In this document: piece by piece, positions 1 to 11,339 of the stretch
How the letters are laid out: each line of letters starts with the position of its first letter
Numbering within the stretch: position 1 is the stretch's first letter
Source of the DNA: Craterostigma plantagineum
Lineage: Eukaryota; Streptophyta; Magnoliopsida; Lamiales; Linderniaceae
Direction of reading: 5' to 3'
Length of the DNA stretch: 64,000 nt
Assembly (NCBI GenBank): GCA_027422505.1
Contig: JAPQWV010000001.1
Coordinates: 62,001-126,000 of the forward strand
Notes under the pieces: model-generated
Seen by the model: only the letters and a program-made list of their open reading frames with translations
Databases searched by the model: none
Told to the model about the DNA's origin: nothing
Translations under genes and position numbers: made by a program

Positions 1-600
1 CCTTGCGATGCACTCTCTTATGTAGTGGTAACGCGTGTCAATGTGCTTGCTCCGATCATGAAAGACTGTGTTCTTGGCTAACGCTGTTGCTGACTTGTTA
101 TCCACGTGAATCTTAGTTGGCTCGTCTTGAGGAATTCCTAGCTCCTTTAGCAAGTTCCGAAGCCAAATCGCATGACATACACATGAGGTAGCCGCCACAT
201 ACTCTGCTTCACATGTAGAGAGGGTAACAATCGGTTGCTTCTTTGACATCCATGTGAAGGCAGTGTCTCCCATGTAGAACACGAAACCACTTGTGCTTTT
301 GCGATCATCGACATCTCCTCCCCAGTCGCTATCACTATATCCTAGGAGCTTGAAATCATTAGATCTTGTGTAGTGCAAGCCATATTTAGTCGTAACTTTG
401 ATGTATCGGAGAATTCTCTTAGCCGCCTTCAAGTGAGTCGTTGTTGGAGTTTTCATATGTCGACTAACGACTCCAACCGCATATAAGATATCGGGTCTTG
501 TGCACGTCAGATACCTTAAAGAATGTCGGGTCCTCTTTTTTGCCTTCTTCATGCTTGGTTAACTTGGAACCGCATTCCATTGGTGTATCGACGTTCCATC
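1..600 (-). pseudogene. Ty1/copia polyprotein 3' remnant (RT end and RNase H)
   Basis: Read on the minus strand, about 1-520 encodes the C-terminal part of a copia-type polyprotein. Recognisable blocks in order are RYLTCTRPDILYAVG, LKAAKRILRYIK, SDSDWGGDVDDRKSTSG, TLSTCEAEYVAA and HVDNKSATALAKN followed by a HIDTRYHYIRE block. The last four belong to the RNase H domain, including the acidic residues of the D-E-D set. Upstream, at about 520-600, the KLTKHEEGKKEDPTFF block lies in another frame and the usual intervening residues are missing, so the reading frame is broken. The element continues off the left edge; no LTR or target duplication can be seen. This is a decayed retrotransposon, not a host gene. 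Confidence 0.9.
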
Positions 601-1238
601 TTGAATTTTAATATATATATATATATATGGCTTCAAATATCGAAGCGAGGAGATTGGGTTGTGAATCTGACATGACCACGTGGCCATGTTTTGAATCAAG
701 CACATACTTCCATCCTTTGTAATGTAAATTAGATCGATCAGCATTTCACATATCTACGGAGTTTCACATCAGATATTAACATTAACCCACCGTTAAAACA
801 TGGTAGATCTATCTACTCATATGCCATTATCATCGTCGTCATCTTATTTTAGAACAATGTCGACTGATGGATCAACTTTTCAAGTAGTACAAGTCACTTG
901 GTAAAACTGTAAATAATGTAAGCTTCTTCTATGCATTCAGCTATTACAGAGACTTAAAAAAAAAAAAAAAGGAAAAACAGTTCGTGTAATAACGGGTGTA
1001 CTGACTGACGGCTGACGCCTTAAATCCTGTTCCCTTGTGAAAATGATATTTTCATGAAAAGCATAAAAACCCAAATGGAACTCTTCTCAACTCCCCTTGT
1101 GAATTCCCAGTCATTTATATATATCGTCAGTTGGCCATCTAATAATGGTTGAGCACCGATGCTGCGTACTCACAGTCAGACATCCATCGCTTGAAATTCT
1201 AGAAGGAGGATCATAGTGAGCTTAACCTGTTTGATAAA
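601..1238 (+). promoter_or_regulatory. Region upstream of PHYB
   Basis: No gene seen. There is a (TA)n run at 610-628, a palindromic G-box (CCACGTGG core at 676-683), a poly-A tract near 957-970, and a TATA-like string (TTTATATATAT) near 1114-1124, about 115 bases before the PHYB start codon. G-boxes bind bZIP and bHLH factors including PIFs; that this one is used is only inference. A 5'UTR intron is possible but cannot be placed. Confidence 0.35.
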
Positions 1239-4200
1239 ATGACTGATCCAGGAAGGAGAACGACGGGGACAAGCGCAGCAAACCACAACAAAAACTCACA
1301 AGCTTCAGCTCAAGCTCAGCCTTCTCAGGGTACAGATGCTAACACTCACCATCATAATGTTGTTAATAGCAGCAGCAACAACAACGCAAGTTCGAGCACA
1401 AAAAGGGGCAGAGATTCCATGACCAAGGCCGCAGCTCAGTTCACCATGGATGCTAGGCTCCACGCAGCATTCGAGCAGTCGGGTACGTCAGGTAAGTCGT
1501 TCGACTACTCTCAGAGCGTCAAAACCACCCTCGAATCCATCCCCGAGCAACAGATCACAGCCTACCTTTCCAAAATGCAGCGTGGAGGCCTAATTCAACC
1601 GTTTGGCTGTATGGTGGCCGTCAATCAGACGAGTTTTCGAGTCATTGCTTACTCAGAAAATGCCCGCGAAATGCTGGGTTTGACGCCTCAGTCTGTCCCA
1701 AGCATCGAAAAGGTCGAATCTTTAACAATTGGGACCGATGTGAGGACCCTTTTCGCTCCCTCGAGCTCCAACTTGCTCGAAAGGGCCTTTGGTGCTAGAG
1801 AGATCACACTGCTGAACCCTATTTGGATTCACTCGAAGAATTCGGGGAGACCCTTTTACGGTATCTTGCATAGGATAGACGTGGGGATAGTGATCGACTT
1901 CGAGCCCGCAAGAACGGAGGATCCCGCCCTCTCAATCGCCGGCGCTGTACAGTCTCAGAAGCTCGCCGTTAGGGCAATATCTCGCTTGCAGTCTCTCCCA
2001 GGAGGGGATATCCAGCGCTTGTGTGACATGGTGGTTGAGTGTGTTAGAGAACTCACAGGCTACGATAGGGTGATGGTCTATAAGTTCCACGAGGATGAAC
2101 ACGGCGAGGTTGTGGCTGAGAGCAAAAGGGCAGATTTAGAGCCATACCTCGGTTTGCATTACCCTTCGACGGATATTCCTCAGGCCTCGAGGTTTCTTTT
2201 TAAACAGAACAGAATTAGGATGATTGTGGACTGCCATGCCAATTCTGTTAGTGTTGTCCAAGACGAAGCGCTGATGCAGCCCTTGTGTTTGGTGGGGTCC
2301 ACGCTCAGGGCGCCTCACGGCTGCCATGCTCAGTACATGGCAAACATGGGGTCTATTGCATCCTTAACACTTTCTGTTATAATCAACGGTAATGATGATG
2401 GAGGTAAGGGACGGCACTCTATGAGGCTTTGGGGATTGGTGGTTGGCCATCACACGTCTCCACGGTGCATTCCTTTCCCCCTCCGTTACGCTTGTGAGTT
2501 TCTTATGCAGGCGTTTGGGCTTCAGCTGAACATGGAACTGCAGCTGGCGCTGCAGTTGGCAGAGAAGCATGTCTTGAAAACGCAAACGTTGCTGTGCGAT
2601 ATGCTTCTCAGAGACTCGCCGACTGGGATTGTGATGCAGAGCCCTAGTATTATGGACCTTGTGAAGTGCGATGGAGCTGCTCTGTTTTACCAGGGGAAGT
2701 ACTTTGCTTTAGGCGTCACCCCAACTGAAGCGCAGATAAACGATATCATGGAGTGGCTGTTGAAGCATCACAGAGACTCGACGGGCCTGAGCACTGATAG
2801 TTTAGCTGATGCCGGGTATCATGGGGCGTCGACTTTAGGGAAGGCAGTTTGTGGGATGGCTGTTGCTTATATAACGTCGAGGGACTTCTTATTTTGGTTT
2901 CGTTCGCACACTGCTAAGGAGATTAAATGGGGCGGGGCGAAGCATCATCCCGAGGATAAAGACGATGGGCAAAGGATGCATCCTCGTTCTTCGTTCAATG
3001 CGTTCTTGGAAGTGGTAAAGAGTCGTAGCTTGCCATGGGAAAACACAGAGTTGGACGCCATTCACTCTCTGCAGTTGATCTTGAGAGATTCGGTCAGGGA
3101 TGCTGATGCGGGCAGCGGCTCGAGGGAGTTGGTGGTGGCTGAAGATGAAGGCTTAGGGCAGCTTCAGGGGATTGAAGAGCTCAGCTCTGTCACGAGGGAG
3201 ATGGTAAGGTTGATAGAGACTGCTACAGCTCCTATATTTGCTGTCGATGCTGAGGGACGTATCAATGGGTGGAATGCTAAAGTTTCAGAGCTGACTGGGC
3301 TCTCGGTCGAAGATGCAATGGGGAAGTCTTTAGTTCAAGATCTTGTCCATACCGAGTATCAAGAAATTGCTGAGAAGCTTCTTTTTCACGCTCTAAGAGG
3401 TGATCTGATTGTTACACTATTGCAGTATTAATAACAAAGACTACTTTATAATTCAATGGTATGTTTGTTACTAGCGCAGGCGAGGAAGATAAGAACGTAG
3501 AGTTAAAGCTGAGGACTTTTGACCCCGAGGAGATTAACAAGGCCGTGTTTGTCTTGGTCAATGCTTGCTCAAGCAAGGATTACACGGACAACATCGTCGG
3601 CGCAAGCTTCGTTGGTCAGGACATTACGGGCCAGAAATTGGTAATGGATAAGTTTGTCCAGATTCAGGGGGATTACAAGGCCATCGTTCACAGTCCAAAT
3701 GCTCTGATCCCTCCCATATTTGCATCGGACGAAAACACTATTTGCTCAGAGTGGAACACGGCCATGGAAAAGCTCACTGGGTGGAGCCGAGGAGAAGTTA
3801 TTGGGAAGATGCTTGTGGGTGAGATCTTCGGCAGCTGTTGTAGGCTCAAGGGCCAAGATTCTCTGACCAAATTCATGATCGTTCTGCACAGTGCCATAGG
3901 AGGTCAAGAAACAGATAAGTTTTCGTTTGCTTTCCATGACAGAAATGGGAAGTACGTTCAAGCCCTTTTGATGGCTAACAAGAAGATGAATATGGACGGC
4001 AAAATCTTGGGAGCGTTCTGTTTCTTACAGATTGCGAGACCCGAGCTGCAGCAGGCACTTAGCGTGCAGAGGCATCAAGAAATGGAAGTTGCTTCGAAGA
4101 TGAAAGAGCTCGCTTATGTATGTCAGGAAATAAAGAATCCATTGAGGGGCATGCAATTTACGAACTCTCTCTTGGAATCCTCGGGTCTAACCGAAGATCA

Positions 4201-5097
4201 GAAACAGCTTATGGAGACTGCTGCTGCTTGTGAGAAACAGATGTTGAAGGTCATTAAAGACGTTGATCTCAACAGCATTGAGGACTGGTATGGCATATCT
4301 CGCTTTCAAATTAACAGAAAGCTTCATTTTCTTATAATCTGAATTCGACGTTCTCTTTCACCTTGAATTGAGCTGATCCCACGAATCTTCACGACAAGTA
4401 AACAATGCTTCTAAACGAGTAATTTACCTGTTCTTGATTATCCCAGCATACTCTGTTTCTAAGTTATTTCAAGTCACTTGTTCTTCCCATACAGTTCGAT
4501 GGAGCTTGAGAAGTCTGAATTTAAACTCGGGAATGTAATCGACGCCGTCGTCAGCCAAGTAATGCTGCTGCTGAGAGAGAGGGATCTTCAGTTGATTCGT
4601 GACATTCCCGAGCCAATCAAAACAACGATCGTCTACGGCGATCAGATTAGAATCCAACAAGTACTCGCCAGTTTCCTACTCAATATGGCCCAACATTCTC
4701 CTTCTCAAGGGGGTTGGGTCGAAATTCAACTTCGACCTAATATCAGGCAAATTTCAGAAGGAAACACAATGGCCCATATTGAGTTCAGGTAAGTTCTTGA
4801 GGATTCAATATATGTATATTATAGATGCATATAATCTTTTTCGAGTGGTTATTAATTTTTTTCGATATAATGTGTGGGTGAAGGGTCGTATGCCCTGGCG
4901 AAGGGCTGCCGCCGGAAATAGTGCAAGACATGTTTCATAGCAGCAGATGGGCTACAAGTGAAGGCCTTGGGCTGAGCATTTGCATGAAAATCATGAAACT
5001 CATGAATGGAGAAGTTCAGTACATTAGAGAATCTGAGAGATGTTATTTCCTTATTGTTCTTGATCTGCCCATGCCAGCTAGGCGAAGGCTTGCTTGA
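1239..5097 (+). CDS. PHYB: Phytochrome B (red/far-red photoreceptor)
   Basis: Four exons: 1239-3399, 3480-4287, 4495-4788 and 4884-5097. All introns are GT-AG and the joined frame gives about 1158 residues, normal for eudicot phyB. Visible in order: Gly/Ser/Asn/His-rich N-terminal extension (about 1-95, typical of phyB rather than phyA or phyE); PAS; GAF with the bilin-attachment cysteine in APHGCHAQY (Cys362) and the DIPQASR motif; PHY domain with the PRSSF tongue motif near 582-586; two PAS repeats (about 650-860); histidine-kinase-related module. The H-box reads CQEIKNPL, with Glu where a true histidine kinase has the phospho-accepting His, as in other plant phytochromes. Active in the nucleus after red light, where it acts on PIF transcription factors (family knowledge). 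The gene looks intact. Confidence 0.97.
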
Positions 5098-5474
5098 AGG
5101 AAGAATGACAGTATATTAGTTGATTGATGAGCAATGGAACAACATATGTGAGTGTGTGTGTGAGTGTGTGTGTTTTCAGACGACATGATGACGTGTATTG
5201 GGACTGTGATCGATGGGACCAATGAAAAAAGGACATCCTTTTGTAAATGAGTTAATTTCGTTTCAGCCCCACATAAGCAACTTTAATTTGGATTCAGCCC
5301 CAATTGCTTTAAATTTCAGTTTAAAACACCCATCTCAAGTTTGCCTTAGAGTTAAGGACCCAAATGTGTTAAAAAGACCCATCTGTCCTCATCTATTGCG
5401 AAAATTTACAAAGAATGACATCATCCCTCTCCTGCGAACCATTAGCCCCAATTGCCATCTGTTGATTTATTTCA

Positions 5475-6800
5475 ACACCCAAAAGCCTTGAAATCTCCGA
5501 AATCTCCGACGTTATTGAGCGGAAAAGGTAAAATCGAGCTCAATTTCTCATGGGTTCTCTTAACCAAGGAAAATTTCGATGTTATGTTGGAATAATGCTT
5601 CAAACTCAATTCGAAATTTTTGGTACAAACACGAGCGAAATCTTGACGTTTGTGCTCGAATAATGTGGATTCACACCAATTCGGATGTAGGTCTTAGTAA
5701 TCGACACGAAATTACAACGAATGTAGCCGCGACCTAAGATCCGAACATTTTCAATTTCAGTAACAAATCACCTGATCTGGGTACCACTTTATGCTCGTTT
5801 GGAAACACTACCATGAAAAACTATACCAGATTCTTAACATTGGCAAATAAATGTTGCCTCACTAATAACAAATCAGTTCAGTTAGCACGTCACGTTCTCT
5901 AGGTACCACTTTTTACTATTTTGGAAACCCTACCCTAAAAACAATAACAGATTCCTAACATTAGGGAATAAAAGTTGCATCATTTATAACATATAACGAG
6001 AAGACAATAACGATATGTTTCTTATAATAACTACATGCAACTAGTACAAAATAGGGCGTCAAGAGGAAGATCAAAAAATCGTACGACACCCAAAACTCTC
6101 TGAAATCACACAAATCTTCAACGTTAGTAATCGAAAAAGCTAAAATCTCAATTTCTCATGGGTCCTCATAAACAAGGAGAATTTTCGATGTTAAGTTGGA
6201 ATAATGCTTCAAACACAATTAAAAAATTTGGTAAAAAACGAGTGAAATCTCGACTTTAATGCTCGAATAATGAGTATTCACAGCAATTTGGGTCTTCGTA
6301 ATCGACATGAAATAACAACAAATTTTGCTACGAACTAAGATCGAAATGTTTTCAATTTCAGTAACACATCACTTTATCTGGATACCATTTTCTGCAAGTT
6401 CCAAAACTCTACCTTCAAAAATCGTAACAGATTACTAATAAATGGTAACAAGTCTTGCCTCACCTATAACAAATAATAAAAAAACAATAACGGTTTGTTT
6501 CCTATAATTACTACATGCAACTGGTACGGACTAAGGTGTCAAGAGAAAGATAAAAAATTCGTATGCTACCCAAAACTCCCCTAAATTGAAGAAATCTTCA
6601 ACATTAGTAATCGGAAAAGGTAAAACTGATCTCAATTTTTCATGGGTTCTCATAAACAAGGAAAATTTTCGATGTTATGTTGGAATAGTGCAACAAACCC
6701 AATTCGAAAATTTGGTAAAAAAAACTAGTGAAATCTCAAATTTTATGCTCGTGGATTCACACCAATTCGGGCGTGGGTCTTAGAATCGACAATAATTATC
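5475..6800. repeat. Tandem repeat array A (three diverged copies)
   Basis: Three direct copies begin near 5475, 6090 and 6567. Each starts with an ACACCCAAAA-like string, followed by a block containing AAAATTTCGATGTTA, then TGGATTCACACCAATTCGG-like and GGTACCACTTT-like segments. The third copy is truncated. The copies differ by scattered substitutions and indels, so the array is not recent. No coding capacity. Confidence 0.75.
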
Positions 6801-7084
6801 GATGCTAGTCACGGAATAACGATGATGCGAAGTATTGGAACGTTTGTCAATTAAAAGTTGGTTGGTAACACTTCATTTATTCTGAGTAACGATTCACGCA
6901 TTCTGGGTAACACATAACTAAGAACATTCTAGAAGGTTCTAGATTGTCAGAGATATTAACAGTACAACAACTTAATATTACCACATTGCCTGCAAATAAT
7001 ATCACATGTCTGATAAACAATAACAATATAAACAATGATTATACCACATTTGTAGCTACGAGAACTACAAAATAGCTAATCAAT

Positions 7085-7960
7085 AACAAATTACTATTTT
7101 TGATTAATTTCGTTCGTAAATTCATTTCGTTGGGATGTATAAGATTGAAATTCATGGAAATAGGTGATATGATGAAGCTAAATCACAAAATTTCATTAAA
7201 AGACACGTTTTGCGAATGTTGATATCAATATGTGAAAGTTGAGATCAAAAGTCATGTAAACACATAGCTCTTCTTTCACAAAATATACTAGTATCTCTTT
7301 TGATGAGACATAACGTTATGAATTACATCCCAAACGTATTCAAAGTTCAACATTAAAGCACGAACAACATTTAATAGACCATAAGCTCAAAATTCGAGAC
7401 CTCAAACTAAACAATCGAAGAAAAATGGATTTGTGAGCGTAATTAATGAAATATTTTAGAATATTACCACATTACCTGCAAATAATACCAGATGTCTGAT
7501 ATAAAGAAACAATATCAACCGAATTTATGACATATTGTTTGGTACAGATACCACATAATACGCTTTTCAGTATAACATCATTAATTAGACTTATTTTGTT
7601 CGTAAATTCACTTTTTCCCGAATGTATAAGATTTGTGTTCATGTAAGTATGTGATTTTACTAAGTTAACAAACCAAATTCCCTTAAAGACATGTTATGCG
7701 AATGTTGATATCAATATGTGAAAGTTGAGGTCAAAAGTCATGTAAACATAGATCTTCTTTCACAAAATATACTAGTATCTCTTTTGATGAGAAATAACGT
7801 TATGAATTCCATGACAACGTATTCAAAGTTCAACATTAAAGCAAGAACAACATTTAATAGACCATAAACTCAAAATTCGAGACCTCAAACCCTAAACAAT
7901 GGAAGAAAAATGGATTTGTGAGCGAAATTAATGATATTAGTAGTGTGGTATGAAAAACCT
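7085..7960. repeat. Tandem repeat array B (two copies, period about 487)
   Basis: Two direct copies share GATATCAATATGTGAAAGTTG (starting 7221 and 7708), CACAAAATATACTAGTATC and AAAATTCGAGACCTCAAAC blocks in the same order. The offset is about 487 bases. Similarity is high enough to read through by eye. No open frame is conserved between the copies. Confidence 0.8.
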
Positions 7961-8215
7961 ATTATGCGTTATCAATATCTACAATAGAGTTAAAAATTGG
8001 ATTTGTATTGTTCTTTTATATCGAAGATTCGGTATTATGTGGTAATATCCCTTGACAATATAGAACATTCCAGATAATGCAATTTCCGCCTAAATTATTG
8101 AGATCCCGCCTAAATTATTGAAATCTCGCCTAAAGTGGACAACACAAGTTACACAGAGAATAACAATTAATAACTTACTGGTAACACTTTCTTATTTCGA
8201 AAAATTAGGCAAATC

Positions 8216-9460
8216 TGGCGATTATATTTAAATTTCGACAACCATGAGCGACGAACAATAGGCCAGTATTGTGCTTCAACGACTTGTCAGGATATGGGTC
8301 TCTCGAATTTGTGCGAAATATCTTCAATTTCGATCGAATCGGGATTCGATTTTCACCGTGTTTTAATTATTTCCGTCAAAAGAATTTGAGAAATTTATCC
8401 GTAAAATCGAACATTCGAGACCTGAATAACATGATAAACCGTCTAGGACATACCCAACTTGGTTTGGTGCAAGTCGTGCAGATGGAATAATATATATGAT
8501 CGATTGTTTCGATCGAGTTTCCACTGTTACGGTGATACCTGATATTTGGCAAATGGTACCAAATCGAGGTTACTCGAACCTTTTAATTAGTATATACAAC
8601 ATATATCAGCTTACCAATACCAGTTAACTTTATTACGGTGACTGATGTCTGACAATCCATACCACATTTGGGAACAGTTGTTTAGCAACAATCCGGCAAT
8701 TTTAAATTTCGGCAAACCATGAGCGACGAACGATAGAGCCAGTATTGTGCTTCAGCGATTTGTTCAGGATATGGGTCTCTCGAATTTGTACAAAATATCT
8801 TCAATTTCGACCGAATCAGGATTTGATTTTCACCGTGTTTTAATTATTTGCGTCAAAAGAATTCGAAAATTTACCAACAAAAATCGAACATTCGAGACCT
8901 GAATAACATGAAAAACCGTCTAGGACACACCCAACTTGGTTTGGTGCAGGTCGTGTAGATGGAAATAATATATACGATCGATTGTTTTGATCGAATTTTT
9001 ACTGTTGTAATGATACCAGATAATTGACATACGGTACCAAATCCAGCTTAACGATACCTTTAAATCAGTATATATACCATATGCCAGCTCACAAATACCA
9101 GTTAACTGTTTCAGGGTGATGGATACATGAGGATTCATACCACGTTTCGGGAACAGATGTTTAGCCAACAATACGACGATTTTAAATTTCGGCTAACCAC
9201 GAGCGAGGAACAATAGAGCCAATACTGTGTTTCAGAGATTTGTTTAGGTTATGGGTCTCTCGAATTTGTACAAAATATCTTCACTTTCGACCGAATCGAG
9301 ATTCGATTTCATCGAGTTTTTATTATTTGCGTCAAAAGAGTTCGAAACATATGCCTGTAAAACCAAACATTTCGAGACCTGAATATCAAAATAAACCCTC
9401 GGGGATAGATTCCGTTTCGTTTCCGATGATCGTTCGAAAGATCTGCGAGTATTTTTGATC
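8216..9460. repeat. Tandem repeat array C (three copies, period about 475)
   Basis: Three direct copies share AACCATGAGCGACGAAC-like, ATGGGTCTCTCGAATTTGT-like and CATTCGAGACCTGAAT-like strings. GAGCGACGAAC or its variant occurs near 8247, 8720 and 9200, a period of roughly 475-480. The third copy is cut short just before the LTR retrotransposon. Short open frames in the copies are not conserved in length. Confidence 0.8.
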
Positions 9461-9481
9461 GTCAAAAGAATATTTTATTTA

Positions 9482-9486
9482 CTTAT
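9482..9486. other. Target-site duplication CTTAT (left)
   Basis: CTTAT precedes the TG of the left LTR, and the same five bases follow the CA of the right LTR at 15666-15670. Five-base duplications are standard for LTR retrotransposon integration and fix both element ends to the base. Confidence 0.95.
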
Positions 9487-10972
9487 TGTTGGATTTAAAT
9501 ATCTAAGCAATCCGGTTTGATGAACACAAAACTTAGTAATTGTATTACTAACATATTTATTGAGTGTGCAGATGAGCTCGGTTCGAAAAACAGATATCAA
9601 ATATGAGCTCAGGGCGAAAAACTGGATCGGTCAACTGCCGGTCAATACTGGTCAACGCGGTCAACTGTCGGTCAACCCGGTTTCGATTGGTCAGACTGGA
9701 CTGGACTGGTCCGGTATCGGTCTGGACTGATCCGGTTTCAGAGTGACTGGTCGGTTTCGGTCTGGACTGGTTCGGTTTCAGACTGACTGGTCGGTTTCGG
9801 TCTGGACTGGTTCGGTTTCAGACTGACTGGTCGGTTTCGGTCTGGACTGGTCCGGTTTCAGACTGACTGGTCGGTTTCGGTTTTGACTGGTTCGGTCAGT
9901 GACTGGTCCGGTCAATGACTGGATTGACTGGTCAACTGTTGACTGATGTACAGCTCTTTACTGCAGCAACAGAGGTACAGACAGATAAAGCTGACAGCAT
10001 TGACCAAAGTCAACAAAGGCTATCAACGGCTATTTTATTGAGTCTAACGGATATATTAAGGTGGGAAGACCTATAAAAACAACAGTGACGGGCAGAAACA
10101 AGCTAAGGATCCTAGAGCAAACCATATACACATTCAAATAGAGATCCAAGAGAGAAGAACAAGGGAAAAGAGCAAAGAAGAAAATCAAGAGAGTTCTTCC
10201 AAGTGTGTGGGTTACAAAAGTGAGAGAGCTACAACGTTTAAACCCACGCACCTCACTCACATATTAGAGAGTTGAGCTTAAAGAGATTAGTTGAGTGAGA
10301 GTCTTAACACATAGACTATAAACAAGTGTATGTAGTCTTCGCATCGAGACGAGAAAGAATGGTGCCGTCTTAGCTAAGAGACGTAAAATATCAAAGTGGT
10401 TGTGAGGTTGCGGCCTACAACGTTTACGGTTGACCTTGCGGGGTGCCGTAAGTTTCCGACGGACTGTAAAAAGCTGTTGAAGTAGGTGGATTGTATTTTA
10501 CGACTGCCTAGGGATTCACTAGATAAGGCTGAGGGCAGCCGGGTAGGTTGTACTGTGAGTGTATAACTGAAGTCTAGTGAACCTTCCTTGCGAGGAAGAA
10601 GGGGAGACGTAGGAGATTTAACTCCGAACTTCCAGAAACAAACTGGTGTTTGCTTTCACACACACACACTAACATTACGCACAGGTTACCGATCTCTTTC
10701 CTACAAGTCAAAACACACACTCCAAATATCCACACCCAAGGTGTTCGATAAAATGCCTCCACCATCTCTATACACCAAAATCGGACCAAAGCACCCACGT
10801 ACACAAACCACCATACATAGTTCACAGTCAAGCCTAATATATTCCGCACTTGGCCTTGATTGAAGATTGGAAACCGGTTTCACTCTCTAACCGGACGTGA
10901 AACCCACCGATGAGCGAAAAATGGTGACCGGTGTTATTCACCCCCTCTAACACCCGGTCGACGATCCTAACA
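9487..10972 (+). repeat. Left LTR
   Basis: Starts TGTTGGATTT and ends GATCCTAACA. A TATA box (CTATAAAAAC) lies at 10071-10080, in the U3/R part expected for the element's promoter. The first third is dominated by CGGT/TGGTC-rich tandem repeats. A 91-codon open frame near the 3' end occurs in both LTRs simply because the LTRs are copies; it resembles no family known to me. Confidence 0.95.
9681..9900 (+). repeat. 40-bp tandem repeats inside the left LTR
   Basis: About five head-to-tail units with a 40-bp period, each combining GACTGGTCGGTTTCGG and TCTGGACTGGTTCGG-like strings, upstream of the LTR TATA box. The same array is at 14377-14596 in the right LTR. Such arrays in U3 often act as enhancer repeats in other retroelements; here that is inference. 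Confidence 0.85.
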
Positions 10973-10974
10973 AG

Positions 10975-10991
10975 TGGTATCAGAGCGGGTT
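10975..10991 (+). other. Primer-binding site (initiator tRNA-Met)
   Basis: TGGTATCAGAGCGGGTT begins two bases after the left LTR. Its first twelve bases are the standard plant retroelement match to the 3' end of initiator tRNA-Met, used to prime minus-strand synthesis. Confidence 0.93.
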
Positions 10992-11339
10992 GTTTCCAAT
11001 CAAGAACTGCTAATGGTGAATATTGTGAAGATTTCCCACGGAGCTGACATGATTCAAATTTGGGCAACGGAGAGGTGCATGGCGAAGAGGTAAATTCAAA
11101 CAATAAACTGCTTTCTTTGGCTGGGAATCTGGAGACGAGGTCTGCATCATTGGAAAGATCTAGAAGTCTATTTTCTAGCAAAATTTACGACGCTCAAAAT
11201 TTTGAGTTTGGAGAGAGTTATGGTCGTTTGACTGGAGGCTGCCAGATCAGAATCTGAGGCGAAAGACGAAACCGGCAGCTTGCGGCAAGTTAGAAGAAGT
11301 CGCATAACTTTGCGCACGAATGCCCAAAATCCGGTCTGA

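Larger units (their letters stand above)
5210..9486. repeat. Non-coding repeat block, left part (possible large DNA element)
   Basis: No gene seen; all open frames are short and lack family features. The block consists of internally repeated, AT-rich DNA strewn with GGTACCACTT/GGTAACACTT-type motifs. It continues at 15671-15890 after the LTR retrotransposon. The outer edges look loosely inverted: the left edge carries TTTGTAAATGAG..CAGCCCC..AAGGACCCAA, and the reverse complement of the right edge carries TTTACAAAG..CAGCCCC..AAGGACCCAA. I infer one non-autonomous DNA transposon of about 4.5 kb before the retrotransposon landed in it. No clear target duplication was found, so the ends are approximate. 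Confidence 0.5.

Noticed and set aside
5161..5175. GTGTGT runs near the PHYB stop
   Set aside because: Short simple repeat in the 3' region without further meaning.
8247..9250. Regularly spaced repeats suggestive of a CRISPR array
   Set aside because: Units of ~475 bases in a plant nuclear genome with no spacer-repeat structure; simply tandem duplications.
10588..10863. 91-codon open frame repeated identically at 15280-15555, on both strands
   Set aside because: It recurs only because the two LTRs are copies. No family features, and it lies in LTR DNA.
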